A stretch of 16,776 nucleotides of DNA from JARRJS01 sp037388885 (GTDB taxonomy: Bacteria; Gemmatimonadota; Gemmatimonadetes; Longimicrobiales; RSA9): NCBI GenBank assembly GCA_037388885.1, contig JARRJS010000173.1, forward strand, positions 1 to 16,776. The letters are read 5' to 3'. Both the position numbers and the translations under genes were made by a program. Below, one piece after another: positions 1 to 7,072 of this stretch. The number at the start of each line of letters is the position of its first letter. Position 1 is the first letter of the stretch. Below the pieces are notes generated by a model. It saw only the letters and a list, made by a program, of their open reading frames with translations. It did no database searches and was not told where the DNA came from.

Positions 1-266
1 CCGCAGAAGACGATGGGGTCCGCGTCCGTGCTGGCGCCGATGCGGGCCAGCTCCAGCGAGTCGCCCACGTAGTCGCACACGGAGTGGTACAGCTCGGGCT
101 CCATGTAGTTGTGCCCGAGGATCACCGCGCCCCGCTCCTCCTTCACGCGGTTCACTTCCAGGGCCAGCTCCGCCTTGTAGCGCAGCTCTGCCTCCGGAAT
201 CACGTCGTGCAGCCGCCGGTGCAGCTCGGCGTACATCCCGTCCAGCGTCGTCGCTTCAATCGCCAT
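1..266 (-). CDS. nadA: Quinolinate synthase NadA, N-terminal part (cut by window edge)
   Basis: NadA is the cytoplasmic 4Fe-4S enzyme that condenses iminoaspartate with dihydroxyacetone phosphate to quinolinate in de novo NAD synthesis. The 88 visible residues start MAIEATTLDGMYAELHRRL and include AVILGHNYMEPELYHSVCDYV then GDSLELAR; the HNYM and GDSLELAR blocks are hallmarks of the first NadA domain. The cluster cysteines would mostly lie beyond the edge. The ATG at 264-266 has a GAGGA Shine-Dalgarno at 272-276 (5-base spacing) and lies inside the end of nadC, with an 11-base overlap, so the two are probably translationally coupled. Family assignment is firm; completeness cannot be judged. 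Confidence 0.93.
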   Translation of the reverse strand, partial: MAIEATTLDGMYAELHRRLHDVIPEAELRYKAELALEVNRVKEERGAVILGHNYMEPELYHSVCDYVGDSLELARIGASTDADPIVFC

Positions 267-1155
267 CCGAGTCCTCGACCACGAAATCCAGGGCAACATC
301 CAGCGCGGGCGCCGAATGCGTCAGGGCGCCCACCGAGATCAGGTCCACCCCTGCCTCCGCCACGCTTCGCACGCTGTCGAGCGTGACCCCACCCGACGCT
401 TCCGTGCGTGCCCTGCCCGCCACCAGCGCCACCGCCTCGCGCAATGTGCCGGGCGACATGTTGTCCAGCAGCACCGCGTCCGGTTCCGCCGCCAGGACGC
501 GCTCCAGCTGTTCCAGCGTGTCCACCTCCACCTCCACGGGCACCGTGTGGGACAGTCGGGCTTTCGCGGCCCGCACGGCCTCTGCCACGTCCGAGCCGGC
601 GGCCAGGAGCGCCGCCCGGTGGTTGTCCTTAAGCAGAAAGCCGTCGTCCAGGGCGAAGCGGTGGTTTGCACCCCCGCCACAGAGGACCGCGTACTTCTCC
701 AGTACCCTTAAGCCCGGCGTCGTCTTGCGTGTGTCCACGATGCGTGCGCCCGTCCCTGCCACCGCGTCCACGAACCGTGCCGTCAGCGTCGCGATGCCCG
801 ACAGCCGGCCCAGGTAGTTCAACGCCACGCGTTCGGCCGACAGGATGGAACGCGCGGAGCCCTGCACCAGGAGCAGCGTAGAGTCCGCGTCCACCCGATC
901 GCCATCCCGCACGCGCATGTCCAAGTCCAGGGCCTCGTCCCGCACCCGGAACACCTCGCGCGCCAGCACGACGCCCGCCGCCACCCCCGCCGCGCGCGCC
1001 ACGACCCGGGCACTCGCCCGGGCATCCGCAGCAACAAGCAGGTCGGTGGTCACATCGCCCCGCCCCACATCCTCCGCCAGCGCCCGCCGCGCGTACCGCC
1101 GCAGCACGAACGCCGGCAGTTCAGGCACACCTGGACCGTCCTGGAATCCCTGCAT
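256..1155 (-). CDS. nadC: Nicotinate-nucleotide pyrophosphorylase (carboxylating), quinolinate phosphoribosyltransferase
   Basis: NadC converts quinolinate and PRPP to nicotinate mononucleotide, CO2 and pyrophosphate in the cytoplasm, the step after NadA. The 299-residue product is normal for the family. The N-terminal domain has LAEDVGRGDVTTD (about 27-38). The barrel domain carries the PRPP and quinolinate sites: SARSILSAERVALNYLGRLSG (100-120), VDTRKTTPGLR (140-150), KYAVLCGGGANHR (154-166), LLKDNH (174-179), VEVEVDT (207-213), LLDNMSP (229-235) and ASGGV (253-257). The frame stays open for 81 codons upstream, but that stretch is arginine-rich and not NadC-like, so I chose the ATG at 1153-1155, where homology begins. 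Its ribosome site is weak. It sits upstream of nadA, with no nadB in view. Confidence 0.95.
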   Translation of the reverse strand: MQGFQDGPGVPELPAFVLRRYARRALAEDVGRGDVTTDLLVAADARASARVVARAAGVAAGVVLAREVFRVRDEALDLDMRVRDGDRVDADSTLLLVQGSARSILSAERVALNYLGRLSGIATLTARFVDAVAGTGARIVDTRKTTPGLRVLEKYAVLCGGGANHRFALDDGFLLKDNHRAALLAAGSDVAEAVRAAKARLSHTVPVEVEVDTLEQLERVLAAEPDAVLLDNMSPGTLREAVALVAGRARTEASGGVTLDSVRSVAEAGVDLISVGALTHSAPALDVALDFVVEDSDGD

Positions 1156-1229
1156 CCCGATCGCTCGCTCTCGCGCACACCGCGTCGCCGGGTGAATTTC
1201 AACCCGCCCGGCCCGAAATCGTTCCGCGA

Positions 1230-1257
1230 TTGTTACAGACCGGCGCACGGGGCGCAA
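1230..1257 (-). promoter_or_regulatory. Candidate sigma70-like promoter for nadC-nadA
   Basis: Read on the minus strand, TTGCGC (1257-1252) is followed after 16 bases by TAACAA (1235-1230), about 75 bases upstream of the nadC start. Four of six bases match the consensus in each box. The position is right and no closer alternative was seen, but chance matches are common. Confidence 0.33.
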
Positions 1258-1296
1258 GAGACCGCCACGAGACGCGCGCGCGGACCAGGTGCGAGG

Positions 1297-1341
1297 CGGC
1301 GCGCGGACGGTGCGGCGCGCGGATGCGGCGCGCGGACGGTG
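1297..1341. repeat. GC-rich imperfect tandem repeat
   Basis: Three adjoining copies begin CGGCGCGCGGA, at 1297, 1313 and 1326. The outer two are 16 bases and identical (CGGCGCGCGGACGGTG); the middle one is shortened to 13. A looser copy lies at about 1274-1291. The last copy runs into the left arm of the 27-bp inverted repeat. Confidence 0.6.
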
Positions 1342-1570
1342 CACCAGTCGCCAGTTTCGTCCAATCTGGCAATCGTCCTGACCCGAAATCGCTTGCATCC
1401 TCGCGCATTCGGATGCAGCCCTGCGCTGCGACCGTGAACTCGCCCAGGGAGAGCTGCGGTGGTTCCTGCGCCAGCATGTTCCCCTTTGGGTTCCTAATCG
1501 ACTTTGAATTCACAACGGGACACCCGCATAACCCGCTGGGTCAAAACTGGCGACTGGTGCACCGTCCGCG
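1331..1570. repeat. Perfect 27-bp inverted repeat flanking about 186 bases (MITE-like or REP-like)
   Basis: Bases 1331-1357, containing GGACGGTGCACCAGTCGCC, are the exact reverse complement of 1544-1570; identity ends immediately outside and inside the arms. The 186-base interior has no credible gene. An arm of this length and perfection is unlikely by chance even in GC-rich DNA. It could be the ends of a small non-autonomous element, a pair of dispersed intergenic repeats in opposite orientation, or a long-range hairpin. No clear target-site duplication was seen. Confidence 0.75.
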
Positions 1571-1593
1571 AATGTCGCCGTCCGCGAATGTCG
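1562..1593. repeat. 16-bp tandem repeat, two exact copies
   Basis: CCGTCCGCGAATGTCG occurs at 1562-1577 and again at 1578-1593, followed by a partial copy (CGCGAATGCCGCG). The first copy includes the outer end of the right arm of the 27-bp inverted repeat, so tandem repeats sit on the outer side of both arms. Confidence 0.7.
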
Positions 1594-1647
1594 CGCGAAT
1601 GCCGCGAGGAAGCGAGGGTTTACCCGCGCGGTGGACGGGCGGCGGGG

Positions 1648-3276
1648 CTAAAGATCCACCTGTCGCACGCTGAGCACTTCCGGCAGCGCTTCCAGCGCCG
1701 ACTTCACCTCATCCGGCAAGGGCGTGTCGATGCTGATGGCGGCCAGCGCTTCACCGCCGGCTTCCATGCGTGCCTGGTCGTACTCGCCGATGTTGATGCC
1801 CGCCTCGCCCAGGATCGTGCCGACGCGGCCGATGACGCCCGGCACGTCGCGATTGCGCAGGATAACGAGACAGCCCTCGGGCCGGATATCGACGTGGTAC
1901 TGGTTCAGGCGAACGACGCGCTGGAACCCCTCGCCCAGGAGCGCGCCGGCGACCCGCACATCCATGGCGCCGTTCGTCAGGCGCAGCTCAATGTACTCGG
2001 CATAATCGCCCCGCGTGCCCAGTCGTACTTCGCTGATCGCCAAGTCACGGGCGGCGGCCAGGTGTGTGGCGTTGACCATGTTGATGGCGCCGGGCCCGAG
2101 GTTGCCCGAAAGCACGCCCACGAGAGAGCAGGCGACAATGGGCGACAGGGGCCCCGTCTGACTGCCGGCGTAGCGCACCTCGAGGGCCGCGACCCGTCCA
2201 TCGGCCATGGCGCAGCCCAGGCGCCCGAGGCGTTCCGCCAGGTCGAGCAGCGGCGCCATCCGGCGCATGACCTCGCCGCCTACCGCCGGGGCGTTGACGG
2301 CGTGACTGAAGTCGCCCTCCGTCAGCGCGGCGCGTACGGCGTGCGCCACCTCGACGGCCACGTTGTGCTGCGCCTCGACGGTGGCGGCGCCCAGGTGCGG
2401 CGTCAGCACGACGTCATCCCGGCTGCGCAGCGGGTGATCCGCCGCCGGCGGTTCCTCGGTGTACACGTCCAGGGCGGCGCCAGCCAGGTGTCCGTCGTCC
2501 AGCGCCCGCAGGAGCGCGTCCTGGTCCAGCACGCCTCCGCGTGCGGCATTGATGATGAATGCGCCCGGCCGCATACGCTCGAGCTCCGCCTCCCCGATGA
2601 GCCCCCTGGTGTCGTCGGTCAGCGGCACGTGCAGCGACAGTACATCAGCCCGCGAAAGGACGTCGTCGAACTCGGCCAGCTCGATCTCGAGCGCCTTCGC
2701 ACGGTCCTCCTTCAGATACGGATCGTAGGCGATGACCTGCATGCCGAACGCCCGCGCCCGGCGCGCCACCTCGCCGCCGATTCGGCCCGCGCCCACCAGG
2801 CCCAGGGTCTTGCGATACAGTTCCGTACCCCGGAACCGTTTCCGGTCCCACTCGCCGTCGCGCATGGACCGGGACGCGGCAGGCAGACGTCGGACCAGCG
2901 CCAGCAGCAGGGCCATGGTCAGCTCCGCCGCGGAGATGGTGTTGCCGGACGGGGCGTTGAGCACGGCGATGCCTCGCTCCGTGGCGGCCTCGACGTCGAT
3001 GTTGTCCACGCCCACCCCGGCACGACCGATGGCCTGGAGGCGTTCCGCCCGCGCGAGGGCCTCGCGCGTGATCTTCGTGGAGCTGCGCACGATCACGGCA
3101 TCGGCGTCGGCGAGGGCGTCGGCGAGGTCATCGCCCTTGACGCCGACCCGCTCCACCACCTCGAAGCGGTCGTCGGAGTGGAGGGGCGCCAGCCCGTCGG
3201 CCGGCACCAGGTCCGTCAGGACGACCCGGAAGCGGCCGCCGTCCGGCGGTTGCGACGCACCATTGCGACTGATCAT
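1648..3276 (-). CDS. serA: D-3-phosphoglycerate dehydrogenase, long form with ACT domain
   Basis: SerA oxidises 3-phosphoglycerate to 3-phosphohydroxypyruvate with NAD, the first step of the phosphorylated serine pathway. The 542-residue product matches the long type I form. RSSTKIT (64-70) and GRAGVGVDNID (84-94) belong to the substrate domain; GAGRIG (162-167) is the NAD-binding glycine motif. The catalytic arginine, glutamate and histidine lie in AARGG (R246), TEEPP (E274/E275) and TPHLGA (H294). An intervening ASB-type domain (about 330-455) leads into a C-terminal ACT domain (about 468-540), which in this family mediates serine feedback. The ATG at 3274-3276 overlaps the upstream aminotransferase stop as ATGA, with GGAGGTG at 3285-3291 eight bases upstream. 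The frame continues far upstream only as a shadow of that gene. Confidence 0.96.
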   Translation of the reverse strand: MISRNGASQPPDGGRFRVVLTDLVPADGLAPLHSDDRFEVVERVGVKGDDLADALADADAVIVRSSTKITREALARAERLQAIGRAGVGVDNIDVEAATERGIAVLNAPSGNTISAAELTMALLLALVRRLPAASRSMRDGEWDRKRFRGTELYRKTLGLVGAGRIGGEVARRARAFGMQVIAYDPYLKEDRAKALEIELAEFDDVLSRADVLSLHVPLTDDTRGLIGEAELERMRPGAFIINAARGGVLDQDALLRALDDGHLAGAALDVYTEEPPAADHPLRSRDDVVLTPHLGAATVEAQHNVAVEVAHAVRAALTEGDFSHAVNAPAVGGEVMRRMAPLLDLAERLGRLGCAMADGRVAALEVRYAGSQTGPLSPIVACSLVGVLSGNLGPGAINMVNATHLAAARDLAISEVRLGTRGDYAEYIELRLTNGAMDVRVAGALLGEGFQRVVRLNQYHVDIRPEGCLVILRNRDVPGVIGRVGTILGEAGINIGEYDQARMEAGGEALAAISIDTPLPDEVKSALEALPEVLSVRQVDL

Positions 3277-4385
3277 TGCGCCAACACCTCCGCCAGCACA
3301 TCCAGCAGGCCGTCGAGGCCGTCCATCGTATGGTCGCCCATGTGCCCGATGCGGATCATGCGCTCCTTCGTCTTGCCGTAGCCGGGTGCGATGACGTAGC
3401 CGGCGCGCTCGCGTACGGCGGCGCACACTTCGGGGCCCGTCCTCCCTTCGGGCAGCACGATGCACGACACGGTGGGCGATCGGTAGCCTTCCGGCGCCAG
3501 CACCGAGACCGGAACGCCGGCTGCCTGCATCTCGTCGACCCACGCGTACGTGCGGGCGGCCATCGTCGCATGATGGCGCCAGCGGGCCTCGATGCCTTCG
3601 GCGGCGATGCGCTCCGCCTGCACGGCCAGGGCATACAGAAGCGTCATCGCCGGCGTGTTGGGCGGCTGGTTCTTCTCTATGTTCTTTTCGAACGACAGCA
3701 GGTCGAAGTAGTAACCGCGGTCCTTCTTGGCAGCCGCGCGCTCCAGTAGGCCGGGCTGCGCCACGGCCAGCCCCAGCCCGGGCGGCACGGCCAACGCCTT
3801 CTGGGACCCGGTGAGCACGTAGTCGAGGCCCCAGGCGTCGCACTCCACCGGGGCACCGGCCATGGAGGACACAGTGTCCACCAGCAGCACGACATCGCCC
3901 GCCGCATGCACCACGCCGGCGATCTCCCGCACCGGGTTGAGCACGCCGGTCGACGTCTCCGAATGAACGACCGTCACCGTGTCGTACTCCTGGCTTTTGA
4001 TCGCCTCCGCCACCATCTGGGGCGTGTGGTTCTCGCCCCACTCCACCTCCAGGCGATCCACCTCCAGGCCGTTCGCAGCCGCGATCTTGGCGAACCGCTC
4101 GCTGAACGCGCCGTTCACCAGGCTCAGCACCCGACGGCGCGCCCCGTTGCGGACGCCTGCCTCCATCATGCCCGTCCCCGACGACGGCGCGATGTAGACC
4201 GGCCGCTGCGTGCGGAAGATGGCGCGCAGGCCCGGCTGGATGCGCTGCATGAGCGCCTCCATCTCGGGCGTCCGATGGCCCATGAGCGGCCCCACCTGCG
4301 CCTCCAGGACCTCCGGGCGCACGCCTACCGGGCCGGGAATGAACAGCCGGTCATATTCCGGCAGCACTGCCATTTGCTCTTTCAT
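3273..4385 (-). CDS. Class V PLP aminotransferase, alanine-glyoxylate/serine-pyruvate type, probable phosphoserine aminotransferase
   Basis: The 370-residue fold-type I enzyme has IPGPVGVRPEVL (16-27), APSSGTGMMEAG (66-77) for phosphate binding, LLVDTVSSMAG (167-177) with the cofactor aspartate near D170, LTGSQKAL (191-198) with the Schiff-base lysine K196, and MIRIGHMG (343-350) with a probable carboxylate-binding R345. These match the alanine-glyoxylate/serine-pyruvate aminotransferase branch rather than classical SerC. Its place between a phosphoserine phosphatase and serA, with an ATGA overlap into serA, implies that it transaminates 3-phosphohydroxypyruvate to phosphoserine with glutamate; this role is inferred from context. 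Serine-glyoxylate or alanine-glyoxylate activity is the alternative. The start at 4385 lies 15 bases after the serB stop and has a weak ribosome site; a second ATG at 4373 is possible. Confidence 0.9.
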   Translation of the reverse strand: MKEQMAVLPEYDRLFIPGPVGVRPEVLEAQVGPLMGHRTPEMEALMQRIQPGLRAIFRTQRPVYIAPSSGTGMMEAGVRNGARRRVLSLVNGAFSERFAKIAAANGLEVDRLEVEWGENHTPQMVAEAIKSQEYDTVTVVHSETSTGVLNPVREIAGVVHAAGDVVLLVDTVSSMAGAPVECDAWGLDYVLTGSQKALAVPPGLGLAVAQPGLLERAAAKKDRGYYFDLLSFEKNIEKNQPPNTPAMTLLYALAVQAERIAAEGIEARWRHHATMAARTYAWVDEMQAAGVPVSVLAPEGYRSPTVSCIVLPEGRTGPEVCAAVRERAGYVIAPGYGKTKERMIRIGHMGDHTMDGLDGLLDVLAEVLAQ

Positions 4386-4400
4386 GTGGATGATCCGCGG

Positions 4401-5168
4401 TCAACCGCCGGTCAGCGCCGCCTGCAGGTCTGCGCTCCGGCTCGTGAATGTGACTGCACCTTCTTCAATGAATGCCCGTCCCCTGCCATACGCATCGCCG
4501 TGCCGGCCGGCACCGAGGGCCAGCGGCAGCACGGGGGCCAGCGACGCCGATCGCACCACCACGTCCGCCTTGCCGGTCACGGGCTCGCGCTCCGCGACAC
4601 CGGCGAACGCGACGAACAGGTCCACCACCGGCTTCGCTTCCAGGTCCGTCTCGCCATCGCCGATCAGCATGATGGGGCGCGGCAGCGTCGGCAGCCACCG
4701 CCGTACGACTTCTGCCTTGCCACCCGCCCGGGCCAGCGGAGAGTCGGCATCGAAAGCCAGAAACGCGCCATCGTCGTCGAAGCGCAACGCGACCGCCGCC
4801 ACGTCCGGCGTCGCAATGCCCAGCTCGACCGCCAGCATGCGCACGGCAGGCAGCAATCCGCCCGATAGCACCCGCACCGCAACGCCCGCATCTTGCAGCG
4901 CCGCCACGACTTCGCGCGCGTCCGGGACCATGCCCGCGATGTAGCGCCGCCCGAGCGCTTCCACCGCCGATCGGGTGGGTCGCACCAGCTCCAGGCGGCG
5001 CGCATACACCTCCTCGAGACGCGACTCGCCCCGCATGGCGGCGTTGGTCATGGCCTCCACCTCCGCCTGGTGATCCGCCGACAGCGCCTCGATGCCCTCC
5101 ACGGTGGAAAGCGTCGAGTCGCAATCGAAGATCACGGTTCCGAACACCGGTTTGTCGGCGGGGGCCAA
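4401..5168 (-). CDS. serB: Phosphoserine phosphatase-like HAD hydrolase
   Basis: This HAD-superfamily phosphatase probably removes phosphate from phosphoserine, the last step of serine synthesis. Residues are counted from the chosen start (255 aa). Motif I is FDCDST with nucleophile D15 and acid D17; motif II is LSGG (S102); the motif III lysine is K151 in GGKAE; motif IV is GDGETD (D171, D175). It is SerB-like in pattern but lacks an ACT domain. No ATG lies between an implausible one at 5348 and one inside the domain. I chose the TTG at 5166-5168 because GGAGG at 5174-5178 is five bases upstream and motif I follows at the usual distance; a GTG at 5172-5174 or a longer form is possible. It leads the serB-aminotransferase-serA operon. 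Function is supported by context; the exact start is uncertain. Confidence 0.85.
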   Translation of the reverse strand: MAPADKPVFGTVIFDCDSTLSTVEGIEALSADHQAEVEAMTNAAMRGESRLEEVYARRLELVRPTRSAVEALGRRYIAGMVPDAREVVAALQDAGVAVRVLSGGLLPAVRMLAVELGIATPDVAAVALRFDDDGAFLAFDADSPLARAGGKAEVVRRWLPTLPRPIMLIGDGETDLEAKPVVDLFVAFAGVAEREPVTGKADVVVRSASLAPVLPLALGAGRHGDAYGRGRAFIEEGAVTFTSRSADLQAALTGG

Positions 5169-5274
5169 TGCCACCTCCAACTGTTGCTCTGGCGATCTGC
5201 TCGCCGGGGGCGCGGGGGAAACCGACGCATCATCCGGGCCGTGTGCGCCGCGCCACGCACGCCCTTCTTGCCCG

Positions 5275-5303
5275 TTGACGCGCGTGGGCACGCGTACGTT
5301 ACA
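5275..5303 (+). promoter_or_regulatory. Candidate sigma70-like promoter for the M28 peptidase
   Basis: TTGACG (5275-5280) is five of six to the -35 consensus. After 17 bases comes GTTACA (5298-5303), a weak -10. Transcription would start near 5310, leaving a leader of about 170 bases before the presumed start codon. Position and -35 are good; the -10 is poor. Confidence 0.35.
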
Positions 5304-5429
5304 CGAACGGGCGACCCGCGTCGAGCCCGGGCCGCATGGCCACGCCACATCAGCGGTTCAGCGGTCAAGGCGGCACGCGAAGCGCGCGGGTAGCGCGCAC
5401 GCGCGCGATGCTTAATGTTGAGCCGCGTC

Positions 5430-5472
5430 GATGGCAACGCCACGCCGGCAATGCCGGCTCCATCGCAGGAGG
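5430..5472 (+). promoter_or_regulatory. Leader hairpin followed by strong ribosome binding site at the edge of the N gap
   Basis: GATGG (5430-5434) can pair with CCATC (5460-5464), enclosing a tight stem GCCGGC-AAT-GCCGGC (5444-5458). AGGAGG follows at 5467-5472 and only five known bases (CAACG) remain before the N run. At normal spacing the start codon falls at about 5478-5482, the first unread bases. The ribosome site thus fixes where the peptidase gene should begin. Confidence 0.6.
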
Positions 5473-5477
5473 CAACG

Positions 5478-5526
5478 NNNNNNNNNNNNNNNNNNNNNNN
5501 NNNNNNNNNNNNNNNNNNNNNNNNNN
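5478..5526. other. Assembly gap (49 N)
   Basis: Forty-nine undetermined bases. The gap hides the start codon and N-terminus of the M28 peptidase. A signal peptide plus the short linker normally preceding the peptidase region would need more than the 16 codons available, so the true gap is probably longer than 49 bases. Confidence 0.95.
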
Positions 5527-7009
5527 TCCCGTGATCCGCTCGATCTGGGACGAAGGCACGAACCATTCCCAGGTGTACGACCTGGCGCAGGTGTTGATGG
5601 ACTCCATCGGGCCGCGGCTCACCGCGTCGCCCGCCCACAAGGCCGCCAACGACTGGCTCGTCCAGCTGTACCGGAGCTGGGGCATCATGGCCAGGAACGA
5701 ACAGTACGGCACGTGGGAGAGCTGGCGCCGCGGCATCAGCCATGTAGACCTGATCCAACCGCGTGTTCGCTCCCTCGATGCCACCATGCTGGCGTGGAGC
5801 CCGGGCACGAAGCGGCCGGTGGAAGGCGACGTGGTAGCGCTGCCCGACGTCGCGTCGCAGGCCGACTTCCAGGCCTGGCTGCCGTCGGCGAAGGGCAAGT
5901 TTGTGCTGGTCTCCGTGCCGGAGCCGACCTGCCGGCCCATGGACAGCTGGCAACAGAACGGTGGCGAGCAGGCGCTCGAGGCTATTCGCGCCGAGCGCGC
6001 TGCCGCCGACAGCAACTGGGACGCGCGCATCGCTGCCAGCGGCGTGAGCGCCCGGGACCTGCCGCGCACACTGGAAGCGGCAGGCGCCGCAGGCGTGCTC
6101 AGCTCCGTCTGGTCCGGCGGCTGGGGCGCGCAACGCATCTTCTCCGCGCGCACGCAGAAAGTGCCGTCGCTCGCCGTAAGCTGCGAGGACTACGGCCTGC
6201 TGTATCGCCTGGCGGCGCACCACCAGGGCCCGCGACTGCGGGTGGACGCACAGGCGCAGGAACTCGGTCAAGTCCCGGTATTCAACACCATCGCGGAGAT
6301 CCGGGGCAGCGAAAAACCGGACGAGTACGTCGTCCTCTCCGCGCACCTCGACTCCTGGGACGGCGCCCAGGGTGCCACCGACAACGGCACCGGCACCGTC
6401 ATCATGCTGGAAGCGATGCGCCTGCTGAAAAAAGCGTACCCGCATCCCAAGCGTACCATCATCGTGGGCCACTGGGGCGCGGAGGAGGAAGGGCTGATCG
6501 GCTCGCGCGCTTACGCCGCCGCCCATCCGGAAGTCGTGAACGGCCTGCAGGCCCTCTTCAACCAGGACAACGGCACCGGCCAGATCGTCAACCTGTCCAT
6601 GCAGGGCTTCACCGGCGCCGGCGAGCAGTTCGCCGATTGGCTGTCCCGGATTCCCGAGGAGCTCACCGGCCGCGTCAATCTGCGCCTGCCCGGCACGCCG
6701 GGCGGCGGCGGCAGCGACTACGCGTCGTTCGTCTGCCACGGCGCGCCGTCGTTCTTTCTCCTCTCCTCGCGCTGGGACTACTCCGCCTACACGTGGCACA
6801 CCAACCTGGACACGTTCGACAAGCTCGTGTTCGACAACGTGCAGGAGAACGCCGTCCTTACGGCTATGCTGGTGTACCTGGCCGCCGAGGACCCGACCAC
6901 CATGCCGCGGGACCGACGCACGTCGTTCCCGGTCAGCCGCCGCACGGGTGAGCCCATGACCTGGCCGCAGTGCAGGCCGCCGCGCACGTGGGAGGAGTAC
7001 ATCAAGTAG
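5527..7009 (+). CDS. M28-family zinc peptidase, N-terminus missing in assembly gap
   Basis: This is a probable secreted or periplasmic metallo-aminopeptidase of the M28, carboxypeptidase Q-like group, with two zinc ions. 493 residues are readable, beginning PVIRSIWDEG. A protease-associated-type insert lies at about 95-245. The peptidase core has LSAHLDSWD (270-278, ligand H273), TDNGTG (284-289, D285), GAEEEGL (317-323, catalytic and ligand glutamates), FNQDNG (344-349, D347) and YTWHTNLDTFDKL (421-433, H424), so all five expected ligands are present. The signal peptide expected for the family must lie in the N gap. I do not accept the upstream ATG at 5336, because AGGAGG at 5467-5472 points to a start in the gap. 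It converges on the SusCD-S9 operon with only two bases between stop codons. Confidence 0.92.
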
Positions 7010-7010
7010 C

Positions 7011-7072
7011 GTCACACGAAGACACGGAGGACACGAAGGAACGGCTTCCTGTCCTCCGTGTCTTCGCGTGAC
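7011..7072. terminator. 22-bp inverted repeat between convergent genes, possible bidirectional terminator or dispersed repeat
   Basis: GTCACACGAAGACACGGAGG and two more bases at 7011-7032 are the reverse complement of 7051-7072 except for one position (22 bp, 18-base loop). The repeat starts one base after the peptidase stop codon and contains the stop and last 20 or so codons of the lipoprotein gene on the other strand. The stem could end transcription from both sides, though it lacks a clear U-tract. The CACGAAGACACGGAGGACACGAAGG type of sequence resembles intergenic repeats I recall from many environmental genomes, so a dispersed element is equally likely. Confidence 0.65.

Larger units (their letters stand above)
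1156..1647. other. Gene-free region between serA and nadC, rich in repeats
   Basis: These 492 bases lie between two genes transcribed leftward. No frame looks coding; the open frames here are arginine/alanine-rich products of the GC-rich composition or shadows. The region holds a perfect 27-bp inverted repeat (arms 1331-1357 and 1544-1570), GC-rich tandem repeats outside the arms on both sides, a small 7-bp hairpin (1394-1400 with 1411-1417, 10-base loop) between the arms, a relatively AT-rich patch near 1476-1516, and the candidate nadC promoter. No obvious intrinsic terminator for serA was found. Confidence 0.7.
5169..5477. other. Divergent intergenic region between serB and the M28 peptidase
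   Basis: No convincing gene lies here. The frame running from 5336 into the N gap is open but arginine-rich, has no signal peptide and is joined to the peptidase only by assuming that 49 N is the true length. The region holds a candidate rightward promoter (5275-5303), a GC-rich inverted repeat (GCGCGC at 5382-5387 and 5393-5398), a hairpin (5430-5464) and a strong Shine-Dalgarno (5467-5472). No clear leftward promoter for the serine operon was found. Confidence 0.65.

Noticed and set aside
1156..1398. N-terminal extension of nadC by 81 codons
   Set aside because: The extension is low-complexity arginine/alanine sequence derived from the intergenic repeats and has no counterpart in the NadC family.
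1274..1593. CRISPR array suggested by repeated GC-rich units
   Set aside because: The units adjoin directly or are only 13-16 bases without unique spacers of regular size, and no cas genes are present.
1504..3381. A 625-codon plus-strand open frame across serA
   Set aside because: It is histidine-, arginine- and glutamine-rich with no recognisable domain and lies opposite serA, whose motifs are unambiguous. GC-rich third positions keep the antisense frame open.
5336..5477. Use of the ATG at 5336 as the start of the M28 peptidase
   Set aside because: The encoded residues are arginine-rich without a signal peptide, the join depends on the arbitrary length of the N run, and a strong AGGAGG just before the gap indicates a later start.
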